Source: Chara braunii (lineage: Eukaryota; Streptophyta; Charophyceae; Charales; Characeae). From it: a stretch of 27,552 nucleotides of DNA. Under the pieces are notes generated by a model that was given only the letters and a program-made list of their open reading frames with translations, was not told the origin of the DNA and searched no databases. Of the stretch, positions 11,601-19,195 are shown piece by piece. Positions within the stretch are counted from its first letter, which is position 1. The number at the start of each line of letters is the position of its first letter. Position numbers and translations under genes: made by a program. The stretch lies in NCBI GenBank assembly GCA_003427395.1, contig BFEA01000693.1, positions 167,298 to 194,849 of the forward strand, given 5' to 3'.

Positions 11601-13675
11601 AATAGAGGTAAAGCTCCTTTGATTTTGGATCTACTCATCTGGGTGGAACAGGGGCTGTTGTGGTGAAAATCTGAAGCTCACCCAGCTGACGGCAAACCTC
11701 AGCAGAACATTGAAATCTCAGCAAATCAGTCCAACACGCAGCAATACTCAGAAAATAGCAGATTTCTCCGTCCGTGATTCTGCAGCTCATTCTAAAGCAT
11801 AGGATGTAGCTGATTCTATCACACACGAATAGGTGAAACACCTGATGTACTGAATCCTTTTAGTTCGAAAGCTAGCGAGAAAATGATGCGTTTTGAAGTT
11901 TTTAATACATTCTGATCCCGTTAGCAACGAATGAGAGCATATTGACAGACCACTTTGCCCTGGCCTCACCCCGCAACCTCAGAGTTTGTCTTCTGCAGAG
12001 CGAGTATGTCGTTTTCATTCAGTTGTGTCCTGATTCATTCTCTGTTGTGCAATGTGTATAACCTGTACGGTTCAGCATGCGGTCTGTTGTGTGACAACAT
12101 GATTCGCCTATGATGATGCCTGATTGCGATAATTGTATGCTGCCGAACACTATGCTGATGTGCTGTTGAAATTGGTGGTTACTGTAGGTCAGTGCTTATT
12201 CTGCTTTAGCACGTCTCCCTGGCCCTCCCGGTTCAATGGGTGATCGGCACCGAAGGCGGATGGACATCCAATCTAACGAGCCATTATTTACGAACTTTAA
12301 GAGAGACTTTTGGGGAACTCTGGATTACATTTTTTATACAGGTGCGTTTCCTTGCTCGCTTGTGTGTGATCAATCTTCCTGCAGTTCTTTGGGGGCGCAA
12401 CCCTATTTCTTGTCTGTCAAGTACAAATGTTTTGCAACCCTATTTCTTGTCTGGCAAGTACAAATGTTTCTGAACCTGACCTCCGAGTACGCGTATTGCG
12501 CGTTTGTCCCTAACTATGACGACTTCTTATCCTTCGGGAGTTAGTTTCTAACTCTGGAATATGTTTGAGAAGTAGCTGAGAGCATGAAGAATCTTTGGGA
12601 GAGTCTGCAGATATCAAGGACCTGAGTGCACAAAGGATGTTTGGGAGTGTGATGAAAGTATCTCAGTTTTTGGATTCGCTTGCTCGGTTTTGTGATGATT
12701 ATCACCTGCAGCGCATTTGCGTTGCACCCTGATGCTGACTTGTGTTGGCAGACTTTTCCTTTGATGAGATAGCCCCCCTTTCTCATCTTTGTGGGCTGTA
12801 TGGTTTGCGGTTATCCATGTGCAACGCACGGTTGGGTGGTATTCTACACGCCCATAACAAGCTGTTGGAGGTCAATGTTGGTGCTGTATTCAATACGCCC
12901 GAAAGAAGCCTCACGAAGAATGTATCCACCACCTGTAGGTGGTCGATGTTTTGACGAGGATAGGATGATTCGGGAACGTGTTCGCGTGATGCTGTAAGGT
13001 GCGATTGGTTTTGGTGCTGTTGTTGTGTGCAAGCATTTTCTTTTACAGGGTATTCAAGTATTGTACTTACCCAACCCACTGCTATTTAAGGGGCCCGCCC
13101 AGCCCACTGTGTGCATATGGCTGGAAACTATGTATGCCTGTATTCTGGTTTGGAAGCAGTGGGTGATTTTATTCCATGGAGCAGCAGGGGAGATGAAGTC
13201 CTTTTCAGTTTGTCGAGTTGCCTGTAGTCCTCACCTCACCGTGCCACTTGATACTCGATGAATGTGGGTTGGCATCAGTGTGTCAGATGTGTTTGTGGTT
13301 GGGTGCAGCCGTGGAACCCTGTCTCTGTGTCTCATGGGAGAGGTGGTTTACCAACCTTGATCACTCGGGTTTCACTTGTGGGAGCAGTTGATTATGGCGA
13401 GACTGACTCGTTGGTTGCCATGCGGTTGTTCTTTTGTGTGGCCTTTTTGAATGTTGTCGTTCCGGTACTCCTGGGGAATTCAAACATCGGCATGGAATGA
13501 ATGCATGTGGATTGGATGGTTAACAGCGGATTTATTAGAACCAGAGGCTCTTCTGGAGTTGTTAGATGAAGAAAACCTCCGGAAGGATACTGCCTTGCCG
13601 AGCCCTGAATGGTCGTCAGATCACATCGCACTTCTGGCAGAGTTTCGGTACAAGAAGCGAGGGCAACGGGGATGA
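1803..13675 (+). CDS. CCR4: CCR4-type poly(A)-specific exoribonuclease (CCR4-NOT deadenylase), spliced, 5' partial
   Basis: This is the plant form of carbon catabolite repressor protein 4, the deadenylase that with CAF1 shortens mRNA poly(A) tails in the cytoplasm. Joined exons are 1803-2640, 4860-4946, 5467-5556, 6834-6920, 7532-7627, 8227-8280, 9015-9106, 9558-9672, 12188-12341 and 13527-13675. They give 586 residues after a split Trp codon. Numbering from Tyr at 1804, residues 13-57 form a MYND-like finger (Cys 13, 25, 28, 41, 45; His 53, 57). A Gly/Ser-rich linker covers about 65-150, then comes a conserved region containing [13 protein letters not shown]. The endonuclease/exonuclease/phosphatase catalytic domain runs from about 229 to the end. 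Active-site motifs are SYNIL (Asn234), CLQE (Glu279), GDFN (Asp441, Asn443) and WSSDH (Asp569, His570). Arabidopsis CCR4a, from memory, is about 600 residues, so only a short N-terminal exon is missing. All exons keep frame and lack internal stops, which argues for a working gene. The product is recognised by similarity from memory, not by a database search. Confidence 0.93.
4147..4264. repeat. Three 32-bp imperfect repeats in CCR4 intron
   Basis: Copies at 4147-4178, 4179-4210 and 4233-4264 share the core CCTGTCTCGACGTGGGAA followed by cgactgc, with one or two changes each. The third is separated by a 22-bp spacer. That spacer repeats the ttttggggattc found before the first copy, so a longer unit was duplicated and partly lost. 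Confidence 0.9.
4792..4853. repeat. 31-bp tandem duplication at a CCR4 3' splice site
   Basis: Two 31-bp copies (4792-4822, 4823-4853) differ at one base. They end six bases before the ag of exon 4860. The duplication doubles the pyrimidine-rich stretch ATTCTTTGTGTC that probably serves as the polypyrimidine tract. Confidence 0.95.
4860..4946 (+). CDS. CCR4: CCR4 exon encoding the [10 protein letters not shown] region
   Basis: It encodes [19 protein letters not shown] followed by [10 protein letters not shown], collinear with plant CCR4. Acceptor tacag|gtt, donor gag|gtgcgt, 29 codons, phase 0 on both sides. A 31-bp tandem duplication lies just upstream of the acceptor. Confidence 0.95.
4947..5466. 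other. CCR4 intron, 520 bp
   Basis: GT-AG intron between the KTTE and IDGC exons. I see no gene or repeat in it. Confidence 0.8.
5467..5556 (+). CDS. CCR4: CCR4 exon encoding the [13 protein letters not shown] motif
   Basis: It encodes [10 protein letters not shown] then [20 protein letters not shown]. The acceptor ttggcag|tca is the one that keeps phase 0. It makes the junction about two residues longer than Arabidopsis. A later ag at 5471-5480 would break the frame. Donor gag|gtacga. Confidence 0.92.
5557..6833. other. CCR4 intron, 1277 bp, with a SINE insertion
   Basis: GT-AG intron holding an antisense SINE at 5691-5829. A phrase around cgtcgtgctcccttgctgtgg at about 5644 recurs, slightly changed, at about 5932, on the far side of the SINE. 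The motif CGCGCATGTGCT occurs twice at about 6248-6280. No gene is visible. Confidence 0.7.
5691..5829 (-). mobile_element. SINE-like retroelement, antisense in CCR4 intron (head shared, body divergent)
   Basis: Read on the minus strand it starts GGGACGCTGGACCCGTTTCC and ends in an A-rich tail (T-rich at 5691-5729 on plus). The head is the same as in the copies near 21660 and 27474. The body after about 30 bases differs, with CCGGGTTGAATTGTGAGG and GAGGTCCCCGGCCTC. I infer a subfamily with an exchanged body. No clear target duplication was seen. Confidence 0.6.
6834..6920 (+). CDS. CCR4: CCR4 exon encoding [13 protein letters not shown]
   Basis: It encodes [18 protein letters not shown] and [11 protein letters not shown], matching the plant VEFNKAAQSLTE region. 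Acceptor atgcag|gtg, donor aag|gtgtgt, 29 codons, phase 0. Confidence 0.94.
6921..7531. other. CCR4 intron, 611 bp, with a G-run tract
   Basis: GT-AG intron. Apart from the G-run tract at 7076-7108 it holds no recognisable feature. Confidence 0.75.
7076..7108 (+). other. G-quadruplex-type tract in CCR4 intron
   Basis: Four G runs of 6, 4, 8 and 7 are separated by AAA, TGA and AA. This meets the usual quadruplex pattern on the coding strand, so it could fold in the pre-mRNA as well as in DNA. Confidence 0.7.
7532..7627 (+). CDS. CCR4: CCR4 exon encoding [10 protein letters not shown]
   Basis: It encodes [20 protein letters not shown] then [12 protein letters not shown]. Acceptor tttgcag|gat, donor gtg|gtaagt, 32 codons, phase 0. 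The middle of the exon (Gln-Asp-Pro-Met and onward) is a variable loop in the family. Confidence 0.94.
7628..8226. other. CCR4 intron, 599 bp, with a poly(A)-tailed insertion
   Basis: GT-AG intron (gtaagt...tttcag). It contains a SINE-like element at about 7782-7947 and no gene. Confidence 0.75.
7782..7947 (+). mobile_element. Possible SINE, sense orientation, in CCR4 intron
   Basis: About 145 bp of GC-rich sequence ends in an A-rich tail (7928-7947) inside an AT-richer intron. Flanks gataagattaggatat and gataaggtcatat are similar and may be a decayed target duplication. The body (GGGGTTGGCACAAGCC, then CTGGTTGAGTACAACGACAG) differs from the head family elsewhere in the window. Family unknown. 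Confidence 0.4.
8227..8280 (+). CDS. CCR4: CCR4 exon encoding [18 protein letters not shown]
   Basis: Eighteen codons, phase 0, acceptor tttcag|gcc, donor cag|gtatgg. The ANTH and ELKDVKLWQ motifs are nearly invariant in plant and animal CCR4 catalytic domains, so this short exon is secure. Confidence 0.95.
8281..9014. other. CCR4 intron, 734 bp
   Basis: GT-AG intron with a short (GT)n run near 8909-8924. No other feature is visible. Confidence 0.75.
9015..9106 (+). CDS. CCR4: CCR4 exon with catalytic GDFN
   Basis: It encodes [20 protein letters not shown] and then [10 protein letters not shown]. Asp441 and Asn443 of GDFN are metal and phosphate ligands in the nuclease family. Acceptor ggcag|gtg, donor ag|gtacgt, splitting the next Ser codon (AG|T). 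Confidence 0.95.
9107..9557. other. CCR4 intron, 451 bp
   Basis: GT-AG intron. A ttgg tetranucleotide run lies at about 9423-9438. Nothing else is seen. Confidence 0.75.
9558..9672 (+). CDS. CCR4: CCR4 exon encoding [16 protein letters not shown]
   Basis: It completes the split Ser codon and encodes [18 protein letters not shown] then [20 protein letters not shown]. Acceptor ttgacag|t, donor ttg|gtacgt. It ends in phase 0. Confidence 0.95.
10395..10674. repeat. Assembly gap (140 N) flanked by identical 70-bp copies
   Basis: The N run covers 10465-10604. The 70 bases before it (10395-10464) and the 70 after it (10605-10674) are identical, both starting TCCATTTGCAGCTGAAATG and ending AATGAGAATGG. 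The repeat ends exactly at each gap edge, which suggests two contigs that overlap by 70 bp and were spaced apart, not a real repeat. Confidence 0.95.
11080..11462. repeat. Two-copy 193-bp tandem repeat in CCR4 intron
   Basis: Copy 1 is 11080-11272 and copy 2 is 11273 to about 11460. Shared landmarks are GCTCTAG, CACTCTACC, ACAGGCCTGTGGGC, CTCCGACAACAGCAAGC and GCCAACCTTGCACG. The period is not a multiple of three, and the open frames across it do not repeat the same peptide, so it is probably not coding. Confidence 0.9.
11565..11666 (+). repeat. Dispersed 102-bp repeat, copy 1
   Basis: It is the same length as, and about 84% identical by hand count to, 20889-20990. The best conserved core is GGATCTACTCATCTGGGTGG. 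No terminal inverted repeats or tail are evident. It is probably part of a larger, unidentified repeat family. Confidence 0.8.
12188..12341 (+). CDS. CCR4: CCR4 exon encoding [22 protein letters not shown]
   Basis: It starts [13 protein letters not shown] and runs through [17 protein letters not shown] to GTLDYIFYT, the conserved segment before the last catalytic motif. Acceptor tgtag|gtc follows the longest intron. The donor g|gtgcgt splits an Ala codon (G|CG). Confidence 0.94.
12342..13526. other. CCR4 last intron, 1185 bp
   Basis: GT-AG intron with a 37-bp tandem duplication at 12397-12469. No other feature is seen. Confidence 0.75.
12397..12469. repeat. 37-bp tandem duplication in CCR4 intron
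   Basis: Copies begin at 12397 and 12434 with GCAACCCTATTTCTTGTCTG and differ at one or two bases. Confidence 0.95.
13527..13675 (+). CDS. CCR4: CCR4 last exon with catalytic SSDH and stop
   Basis: It encodes [20 protein letters not shown], then [12 protein letters not shown] and a short basic tail RYKKRGQRG before TGA at 13673-13675. Asp569 and His570 complete the active site. Acceptor taacag|cg joins the phase-1 donor of the preceding exon. Confidence 0.95.
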
Positions 13676-14777
13676 GAGTGGAGGCTTGTTGGTATATAGT
13701 AGGAGCGCCTGCTTCTGGGAACATTGGTGTGCCTTATTTGGAAGGATATGTATTAATGTCGTCCTGGTGTACTTGAGTTCCATAGTTTTTGGCTGGGAAC
13801 TGAGAGGGGTTGGCGCAAAGCGGGTCAATGGGGTGGGAGGGGGGGGTGGACGTGTTGGGACTGCAGTGGCATCGGAAGGAAAGGAGAGGGGGAGTTGAGG
13901 GGGGGTTGGTGCTGCAGAAGAAACTTGTGTGGTGCATGCCCTGGGTAAATGTATGTCTGTCGTGTGTGGTGTGAGCTGGATGAGTGGATTGGTGAAGATG
14001 GCAGGAGAGCAGAAGGCTACTGGCATTCTACAGCGTGGAGACGGCGAGAAGGAAGGACTGTTCATTCTGGGGATTGCGTGTGTTTCGGCACATGGTAGAT
14101 GGCGATTGAGAATTGTAGTGGTTATGAATCTGGTCGAGAGTAGCTGTTGTGGGTCTGAACATAGAGTAGATGGTTTAGAAACGACGAAGGAGAGGGAGCG
14201 TTGTCCTCTCATCTCTTCTCATGTGCAGTGTATGGAGATTTCTCGAACGAGTTGTATGTGGCAAGTGCTACAATCTGCTGACAGTCAGTTTTGAACCAGA
14301 ACCTGAGGTGGAATAAGATTGTGATTATAGTGAGGCGGCTGCCTGACCTGGCAGCATCGTGAAGATGACGAATGATGACTCGAATGTACGTCAAGGAGTT
14401 GGGGGCTTGTCGTGCATCATACGCTTTGTGCAAGTGAAAGCGTGCTGCATAGGTTCCCTTTTAGTTTGTTGCGTAGAAATTATATTTCATCTTGTTCGCT
14501 ATGTAGTAGGAAATTGATGTTCACTTTCTGGATGTTTGTCCCTTTCTTCCACACTGCTCCTCCACACAATTGCAAGTTCACGTCTGTGGAGAGTCCTTTG
14601 TAGTGCGCTCTCTCTATTTCATTCGCCTTCCTACTCGTGTCATTTCCTGCATACCTTCTTTTCATCCCGCTGATGGCATCATGCCAACTGTGCTGACTAT
14701 GCTGCCGCTGCTTTTCCCTTGCTCGTGTAGCATTGCTTTTCTGTCATCTGCCTTTGTCTGTGTGTGCTTGTGTGTCT

Positions 14778-14780
<3 letters not shown>
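13676..14780. other. Probable 3' UTR of CCR4 and intergenic sequence
   Basis: The G-rich stretch 13800-13910 follows the CCR4 stop. No clear AATAAA signal or gene is visible. The 198-codon open frame on the minus strand at 13616-14212 overlaps the CCR4 last exon. It is a Pro/Ser/Thr-rich product of that G-rich strand and I do not believe it. Confidence 0.5.
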
Positions 14781-14848
<68 letters not shown>

Positions 14849-14866
14849 GTGTGTGTGTGTGTGTGT
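14781..14866. repeat. (GT)n microsatellite
   Basis: About 31 uninterrupted GT units, then a short interruption (ttgc) and about nine more. Alternating purine-pyrimidine sequence of this length can adopt Z-DNA and is a likely polymorphic marker. Confidence 0.97.
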
Positions 14867-14981
14867 TTGTCCGTGCGCGTGTTCATGTCGGTGGGTGGTT
14901 GCGGGTGTTGTCTTGATCTCTCTGGGGTATTGCCACATGGATGTAGGTTAGCGAGATCTGTCACTGTAGCAGGTTTGGTCG

Positions 14982-15215
14982 TGTTGATCTCGATCATGTG
15001 TCCATATTTGCTGTCAAATCAAGTGAAAGCCCCCTTTCCGAATTTTTATATTGCTGTAGTCCATGGCCAGGGCTTTGTAAAAGATGTTAAGGATGACATG
15101 AATGTTTGCCTCTGTGAGATCTAGCCGTGTACAGAGAGAATGCAGCATGAATGATCTAGCTGTTGATCTCGATCATGTGTCCATATTTGCTGTAGTCCAT
15201 GGCCAGGGCTTTGTA
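14982..15215. repeat. Direct duplication with an internal deletion in the second copy
   Basis: Copy 1 has a 33-bp block (14982-15014) and a 29-bp block (15051-15079) separated by 36 bp. In copy 2 (15161-15215) the same blocks are fused. The junction is the shared TTGCTGT at each deletion edge, which suggests loss between short direct repeats. Confidence 0.85.
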
Positions 15216-15913
15216 GTCCATGATGTTAAGGTTTTTGATGATATGCTTACACAACGGTGGTGAATCGAGTGTCAGCTATGGTTCAATCTCGGATGTCTTG
15301 CTATGCTCTATTTCTCAAGACGTACTGGTACCTGATCCCGAAAGATGCTTTCCATACCGTCTACCGTCAGGGAGTTGAGGGATTTTTCATGTTCCTGCCT
15401 GATGTTAACGGACCCTGAACATTCTTTCCATTCCCTCATTTCAGCTGTAGCAGTGTCTTGAAGCTTTAAGGGTGTGGAGAGAGCTTTCATGTTGTTGTGA
15501 TGAGTGTGCCTTCTTTGATCTTTGGAATTATTATATCACTGTCATGCAGCATGCTCAACAATGGTCTGAAATTGTGTCAAGACCTTTGTTACTCAAGGTG
15601 TGTTGGGGGTACTTCATACGTCTCAATGCGCAGGAGAGGTTTGTTAACTCCGAAGCGAAGGGTTCTGGAGTGGACAGGATAGCTTGTAGATTTTGTGAAA
15701 ATGATATTTAGTGCAACACACTGCAAAGTCAAATGTTGAGCTGTAGTGTTCGAAAGTAGCTGCCGGACTGTGGATGTCGACGTGCTAAACAAGTGTTTGT
15801 CTCGAACGGCACTGTATATGGAGGCAGTAGCAAATGTTTCTGTCCTCCAACCTATATAGTGTCTGCTAGGCCAAAAGACAAGCATCGTATATGCCAAACT
15901 ATGGTTAGGTTGC
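15216..15913. other. No recognised feature
   Basis: AT/GC-balanced sequence with only short open frames on either strand. None resembles a known family. Confidence 0.5.
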
Positions 15914-15914
15914 A

Positions 15915-16181
15915 GTGCATGGGCTCTCCTCTGTGGGTGGTGCAACCAATGATGATTTTGGACCAGTCCTCCGCAAGATCAAGGACAATGCAAACCAGTC
16001 TTCCACGGAAGGTAACAACAGCGGAAACCAGCCTAATGTATTGATACATGCTCAGTCGAGCGATGTATATGGAGCCCAGGATCCGCAAAGTGATGAAAAT
16101 GATTCAAATGGACAATGCAGCGTCAGCAAAGCATCAACAAGCAATGTGCATCCAGATACATACGAAAATAGCATAATGTAG
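15915..16181 (+). CDS. Hypothetical ORF or exon, Asn/Ser/Gln/Asp-rich
   Basis: Eighty-eight codons of hydrophilic composition, including TEGNNSGNQPN, DPQSDENDSNGQC and SKASTSNVHP, ending NSIM before TAG. A possible 3' splice acceptor (gttgcag) lies just before the first codon, so it could be a terminal exon rather than a whole gene. I do not recognise the product. Tandem repeats follow at once. Its polar, non-repetitive composition is the only reason to list it, and chance cannot be excluded. Confidence 0.2.
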   Translation: MHGLSSVGGATNDDFGPVLRKIKDNANQSSTEGNNSGNQPNVLIHAQSSDVYGAQDPQSDENDSNGQCSVSKASTSNVHPDTYENSIM

Positions 16182-16190
16182 CGGAACTGA

Positions 16191-16270
16191 AGACTCAAAG
16201 ATATGACCTGACGTATCGGATACTGACGTAAGACTCAAAGATATGACCTGATGTATCGGATACTGATGTA
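16191..16270. repeat. Two 40-bp tandem copies
   Basis: Copies at 16191-16230 and 16231-16270 begin AGACTCAAAGATATGACCTG. They differ only at two c/t positions, both in the word gaYgta. Confidence 0.97.
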
Positions 16271-16384
16271 ACACCCCATCATACACCACACATGTGAGAG
16301 AGAGGGGAGGGACTGCATACATTGAAGAAAGGCCCCTCCTTGGGCACGCAGACGGGGAGATACCGCAGATGAGGAGATGGGGGA

Positions 16385-16536
16385 GTGGCGAGATGAAGAT
16401 GGAGAAGAGGGAGAGGACCAAGATCGCGATAGCGAAGTCCAAAATCAGTCCTCCTGTGGAGTGGCGAGATGAAGATGGAGAAGAGGGAGAAGACCAAGAT
16501 CGCGATAGCGAAGTCCAAAATGAGTTCCCCTGTCGA
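16385..16536. repeat. Two 76-bp tandem copies, purine-rich
   Basis: Copies at 16385-16460 and 16461-16536 share GTGGCGAGATGAAGATGGAG and AGATCGCGATAGCGAAGTCC. One frame of copy 2 reads EWRDEDGEEGEDQDRDSEVQ. Because 76 is not a multiple of three, the two copies cannot encode the same peptide in one frame. Confidence 0.95.
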
Positions 16537-16612
16537 CTGTCCGATCAATGTCTGCTGCAAAAATGTTGAATCGGATTCTGGGCCTCGTGGCCCTATGTAA
16601 CCTCTGCCTGTA

Positions 16613-16613
<1 letters not shown>

Positions 16614-16644
<31 letters not shown>
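16614..16644. repeat. (CT)n microsatellite
   Basis: An uninterrupted CT run followed by a (GAA)n-like purine stretch to about 16665. Confidence 0.95.
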
Positions 16645-16647
<3 letters not shown>

Positions 16648-18525
16648 AGAAGAAGAAGAAGAAGGGGGAAGAAGAGATGGAGGGTGAGATGGAGGAGATG
16701 TTGTCCTCCTCGCTGTCTCACCTGCAGGTAACTGGGGTTAGGTACTAACTGTCGCTGGCAGGTCTGTGCAAGTTGCTGGCGTAGAGTCCAGCTATGGTGC
16801 CCAGGTAAGTACTGCCGCTGCAGGTATGGCCTCTTCCTCTCTCGCAGCGCCGTGTCGTCCAAGAAGTGAGCTACTTGAACTGTGTCTGCTCTGGCCTGGC
16901 CCAGATATATGTAGCGCTGGGTCTTGCTGGTGTGCCTCTGGTCCTTGGCCTGAAACGACCTGCCTGGGTCCCTACCGGATTTCCAGGCCCTCCATGCTGA
17001 TGGAGCAGGGAGTGTCCGCTACCGGACAAAAACGAACCTCGCCTGAAAGGGCCTGGCCATGAATGGAGAAGAGGCCCAAAACGAGGCCTCGGTCTGAACA
17101 GACCGTGTGTCCGTTCGGACGCTCTGCAACCACAAACGGTGCCTGGAACAGACAGAAATAGGACAGCAAATCAGTAAATAAATAAATAATTTAAAGTAAA
17201 GAAATAAATGAATGCTGCCTCAAATCGAATCCTGCGGCCCTAAGGCTGGCCATGGGCCTCCAGGTCGCATGTCCGAAGTGCGTGCGGCCTGGGGGCTCCC
17301 AGCAACCGCCTCGGGCCCAAAATGGGGCCCATGTGCGGGCTCAGCATGTAACATGTATGGTGAGCGTAGGTTTCGTTTTGGTTGCTGCCGAGGCTGCCAT
17401 TAGATTTGCGTCGTATGAATCGGTTCTCCACGGGTTCGCATCTTGACGAGGACCATGCCTTGAATGAGCAAAGCTTGTATTAGGCTGACCGAAATGAATA
17501 CCATTATCAGCCGTGGCTTTTAGAAACCAGATGGTGTAAGCACACACGCTGCAAGCTCGCTGGGTGGTGTAAGACTGCTGCTCTTCGCAAAGTTTTCATT
17601 CGACTGTCTGGTTGGATCGTGGCGGCGAGTTCATGTCCTGTTGACAGGCTGCTTGAAGGCACATAGCTGTAGTGTTGTTGTGACTATTTTATATGGCCAA
17701 AGTCTCGTATCAACTTATTTTGATCAGTGGTAACCCAAATAGAAGGTATGATCAGCAGTGCTGTATTTAGACCAATAGTCACCTGCAATCCAGCTATAAT
17801 GACCTTTTACACTTTTTAGGCAAAGATGGTTAGTCCATGTGGAGCGTGCTCCTGTTGTGCGATAGCACAGCGACTACTGCATGTCGTCTTTGGTGGAGGG
17901 CATAAAACAGGACAACCACTCTTGTCAGAACCAAATACTTTTTGCTGAACCTCGATCTCAAAGTGCGAGATGCAACATTTGGAGAATCCAGGGTACTCCA
18001 AGGAAACCAGAAGCCAGAATGTGTCATGTGAAGCACCGGTTCACGCGAGATGACGTTGTGGCCTTGCTGGTATATGGGGTAAGACTGGTCCATCCGCTTT
18101 GGGCCTCGCTGGTATATGGGGTAAAAAAGCTGGCAGGCTTGTGAAGCTTCGAAAAGGTGCAGTTGCAGGCTTGTGAAGCTTGGAAGGTAGCTTCGTCGAC
18201 TTAGGCTCGTGTGAACTGGTGGTTTAAACCACCGGTACCTCGGCGTGTGTAGAGGTGTGGGACGGGTGTCATGAGTTGTCGGGGTCCGTGCTGCACCCCA
18301 GGCTATTCATCAAATTAATTAACGACTGCCCCAAACCCTGAACGTGGGGGCGCGTTGGGTGCAGGTCGAAAAACATAACTGGGTCAGGTATAGCCGGACC
18401 TGGTACTGGTGGTTTAATAGCACTCCTTTCCTGTTGTGGCCGTGTCTACCTTTCTTGGCCAGAGTAGTTCTGTGAGCATCATTACTCGCGGGGGGGGGAA
18501 TGTCGCAGTGCTTGACTGTGGGGTG

Positions 18526-18530
<5 letters not shown>
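16645..18530. other. Repeat-like GC-rich sequence, no gene recognised
   Basis: Parts at 16870-17110 and 17220-17350 are rich in GGCC and GGCCC words, with inverted pieces such as CGGTCTGAACAGACCG. A TAAATAAATAAATAA run lies near 17176. The phrase CTGGTATATGGGGTAA recurs at about 18067 and 18109, and GCAGGCTTGTGAAGCTT at about 18132 and 18166. I infer old transposon debris but cannot name a family. Confidence 0.4.

Positions 18531-18561
<31 letters not shown>
18531..18561. repeat. (CT)n microsatellite
   Basis: A CT run of about 15 units, followed by two T-runs at about 18592-18601 and 18610-18620. Confidence 0.95.
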
Positions 18562-18563
<2 letters not shown>

Positions 18564-18757
18564 ATATGAAACAGTCTGGCACAGTCATGGCTTTTTTTTT
18601 TGACCGTGCTTTTTTTTTTTAGAGTATATGGAATATGACAACACAGACACACCTACACCCACCCACTCACACACCCACACATTCGAACCTTGTTAGATGT
18701 CCCGTTAGCACACCTGCAGGCTGATGAGCCTGGGGCATTGAAGGAAGAACTGGGATA

Positions 18758-19100
18758 TCATATGACAGGGAATGTCCAAGCGTCGGCCTTATCAAATACA
18801 CCTATGCGAAGCGAGCCATCTGCACGCACTTGGCCTTTTGGCCCAAGGAAAAGACATGAGCCATTTTGCTCAGTAGTGTCTTTCCACTCAAGGCCGTACC
18901 GGGCAGGAGGGGGTGGTGATGTCTCCTAGGACAAAATGTCATCGATTAAGCGTATATGTGAAGTTCGTCGATGAACTGTGCTTCGTCACCATAGAGCATA
19001 AGGTTGGCAATTTCTGGCCCAGCATTGGTGCCCAGAGGGATACAGACCACTCGATGGTGAAGAGTGCCATCCGTTGTGTACACATAATGATTCACGGGCC
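18758..19100 (-). pseudogene. Reverse transcriptase fragment, frame-broken
   Basis: Read on the minus strand, the first frame gives IPLGTNAGPEIANLMLY then GDEAQFIDEL. This matches the reverse-transcriptase motif usually seen as GIPMGTN-x-AP-x-LANL-x-LY-x-YE. A frame change follows, then LIDDILS (the catalytic Asp-Asp), a TAG, and in the same frame YGLEWKDTTEQNGSCLFLG and SLRIGVFDKADAWTFPVI, which resembles the family's YDKRDDFNFPI. A TGA sits where this family usually has a codon before Tyr-Pro. The copy is dead. The family resembles reverse transcriptases of unassigned retroelements in many eukaryotes; I cannot place it in a named clade. Confidence 0.75.
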
Positions 19101-19195
19101 TTATGGGACAAGGGCGGTAGCGTGCATAAGGTAAGTAGTAGTAACTCTTTCTATAACCAAGTAGCAAATACTCATGCAATTGGATTGTCTGTTAG

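Larger units (their letters stand above)
9673..12187. other. CCR4 longest intron, 2515 bp, with N gap and tandem repeat
   Basis: GT-AG intron containing a 140-base N gap with duplicated edges, an (AAT)n run at about 10767-10785, a two-copy 193-bp repeat at 11080-11462, and one copy of a dispersed 102-bp repeat at 11565-11666. I recognise no gene. The open frame at 10738-11052 (-) matches no family I know. Confidence 0.7.

Noticed and set aside
13616-14212. 198-codon minus-strand ORF
   Set aside because: It overlaps the conserved last exon of CCR4. Its product is a low-complexity Pro/Ser/Thr-rich translation of a G-rich strand with no family resemblance.
14570-15124. 184-codon plus-strand ORF with a Cys/Val repeat
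   Set aside because: The core is the (GT)n microsatellite; the flanks match nothing.
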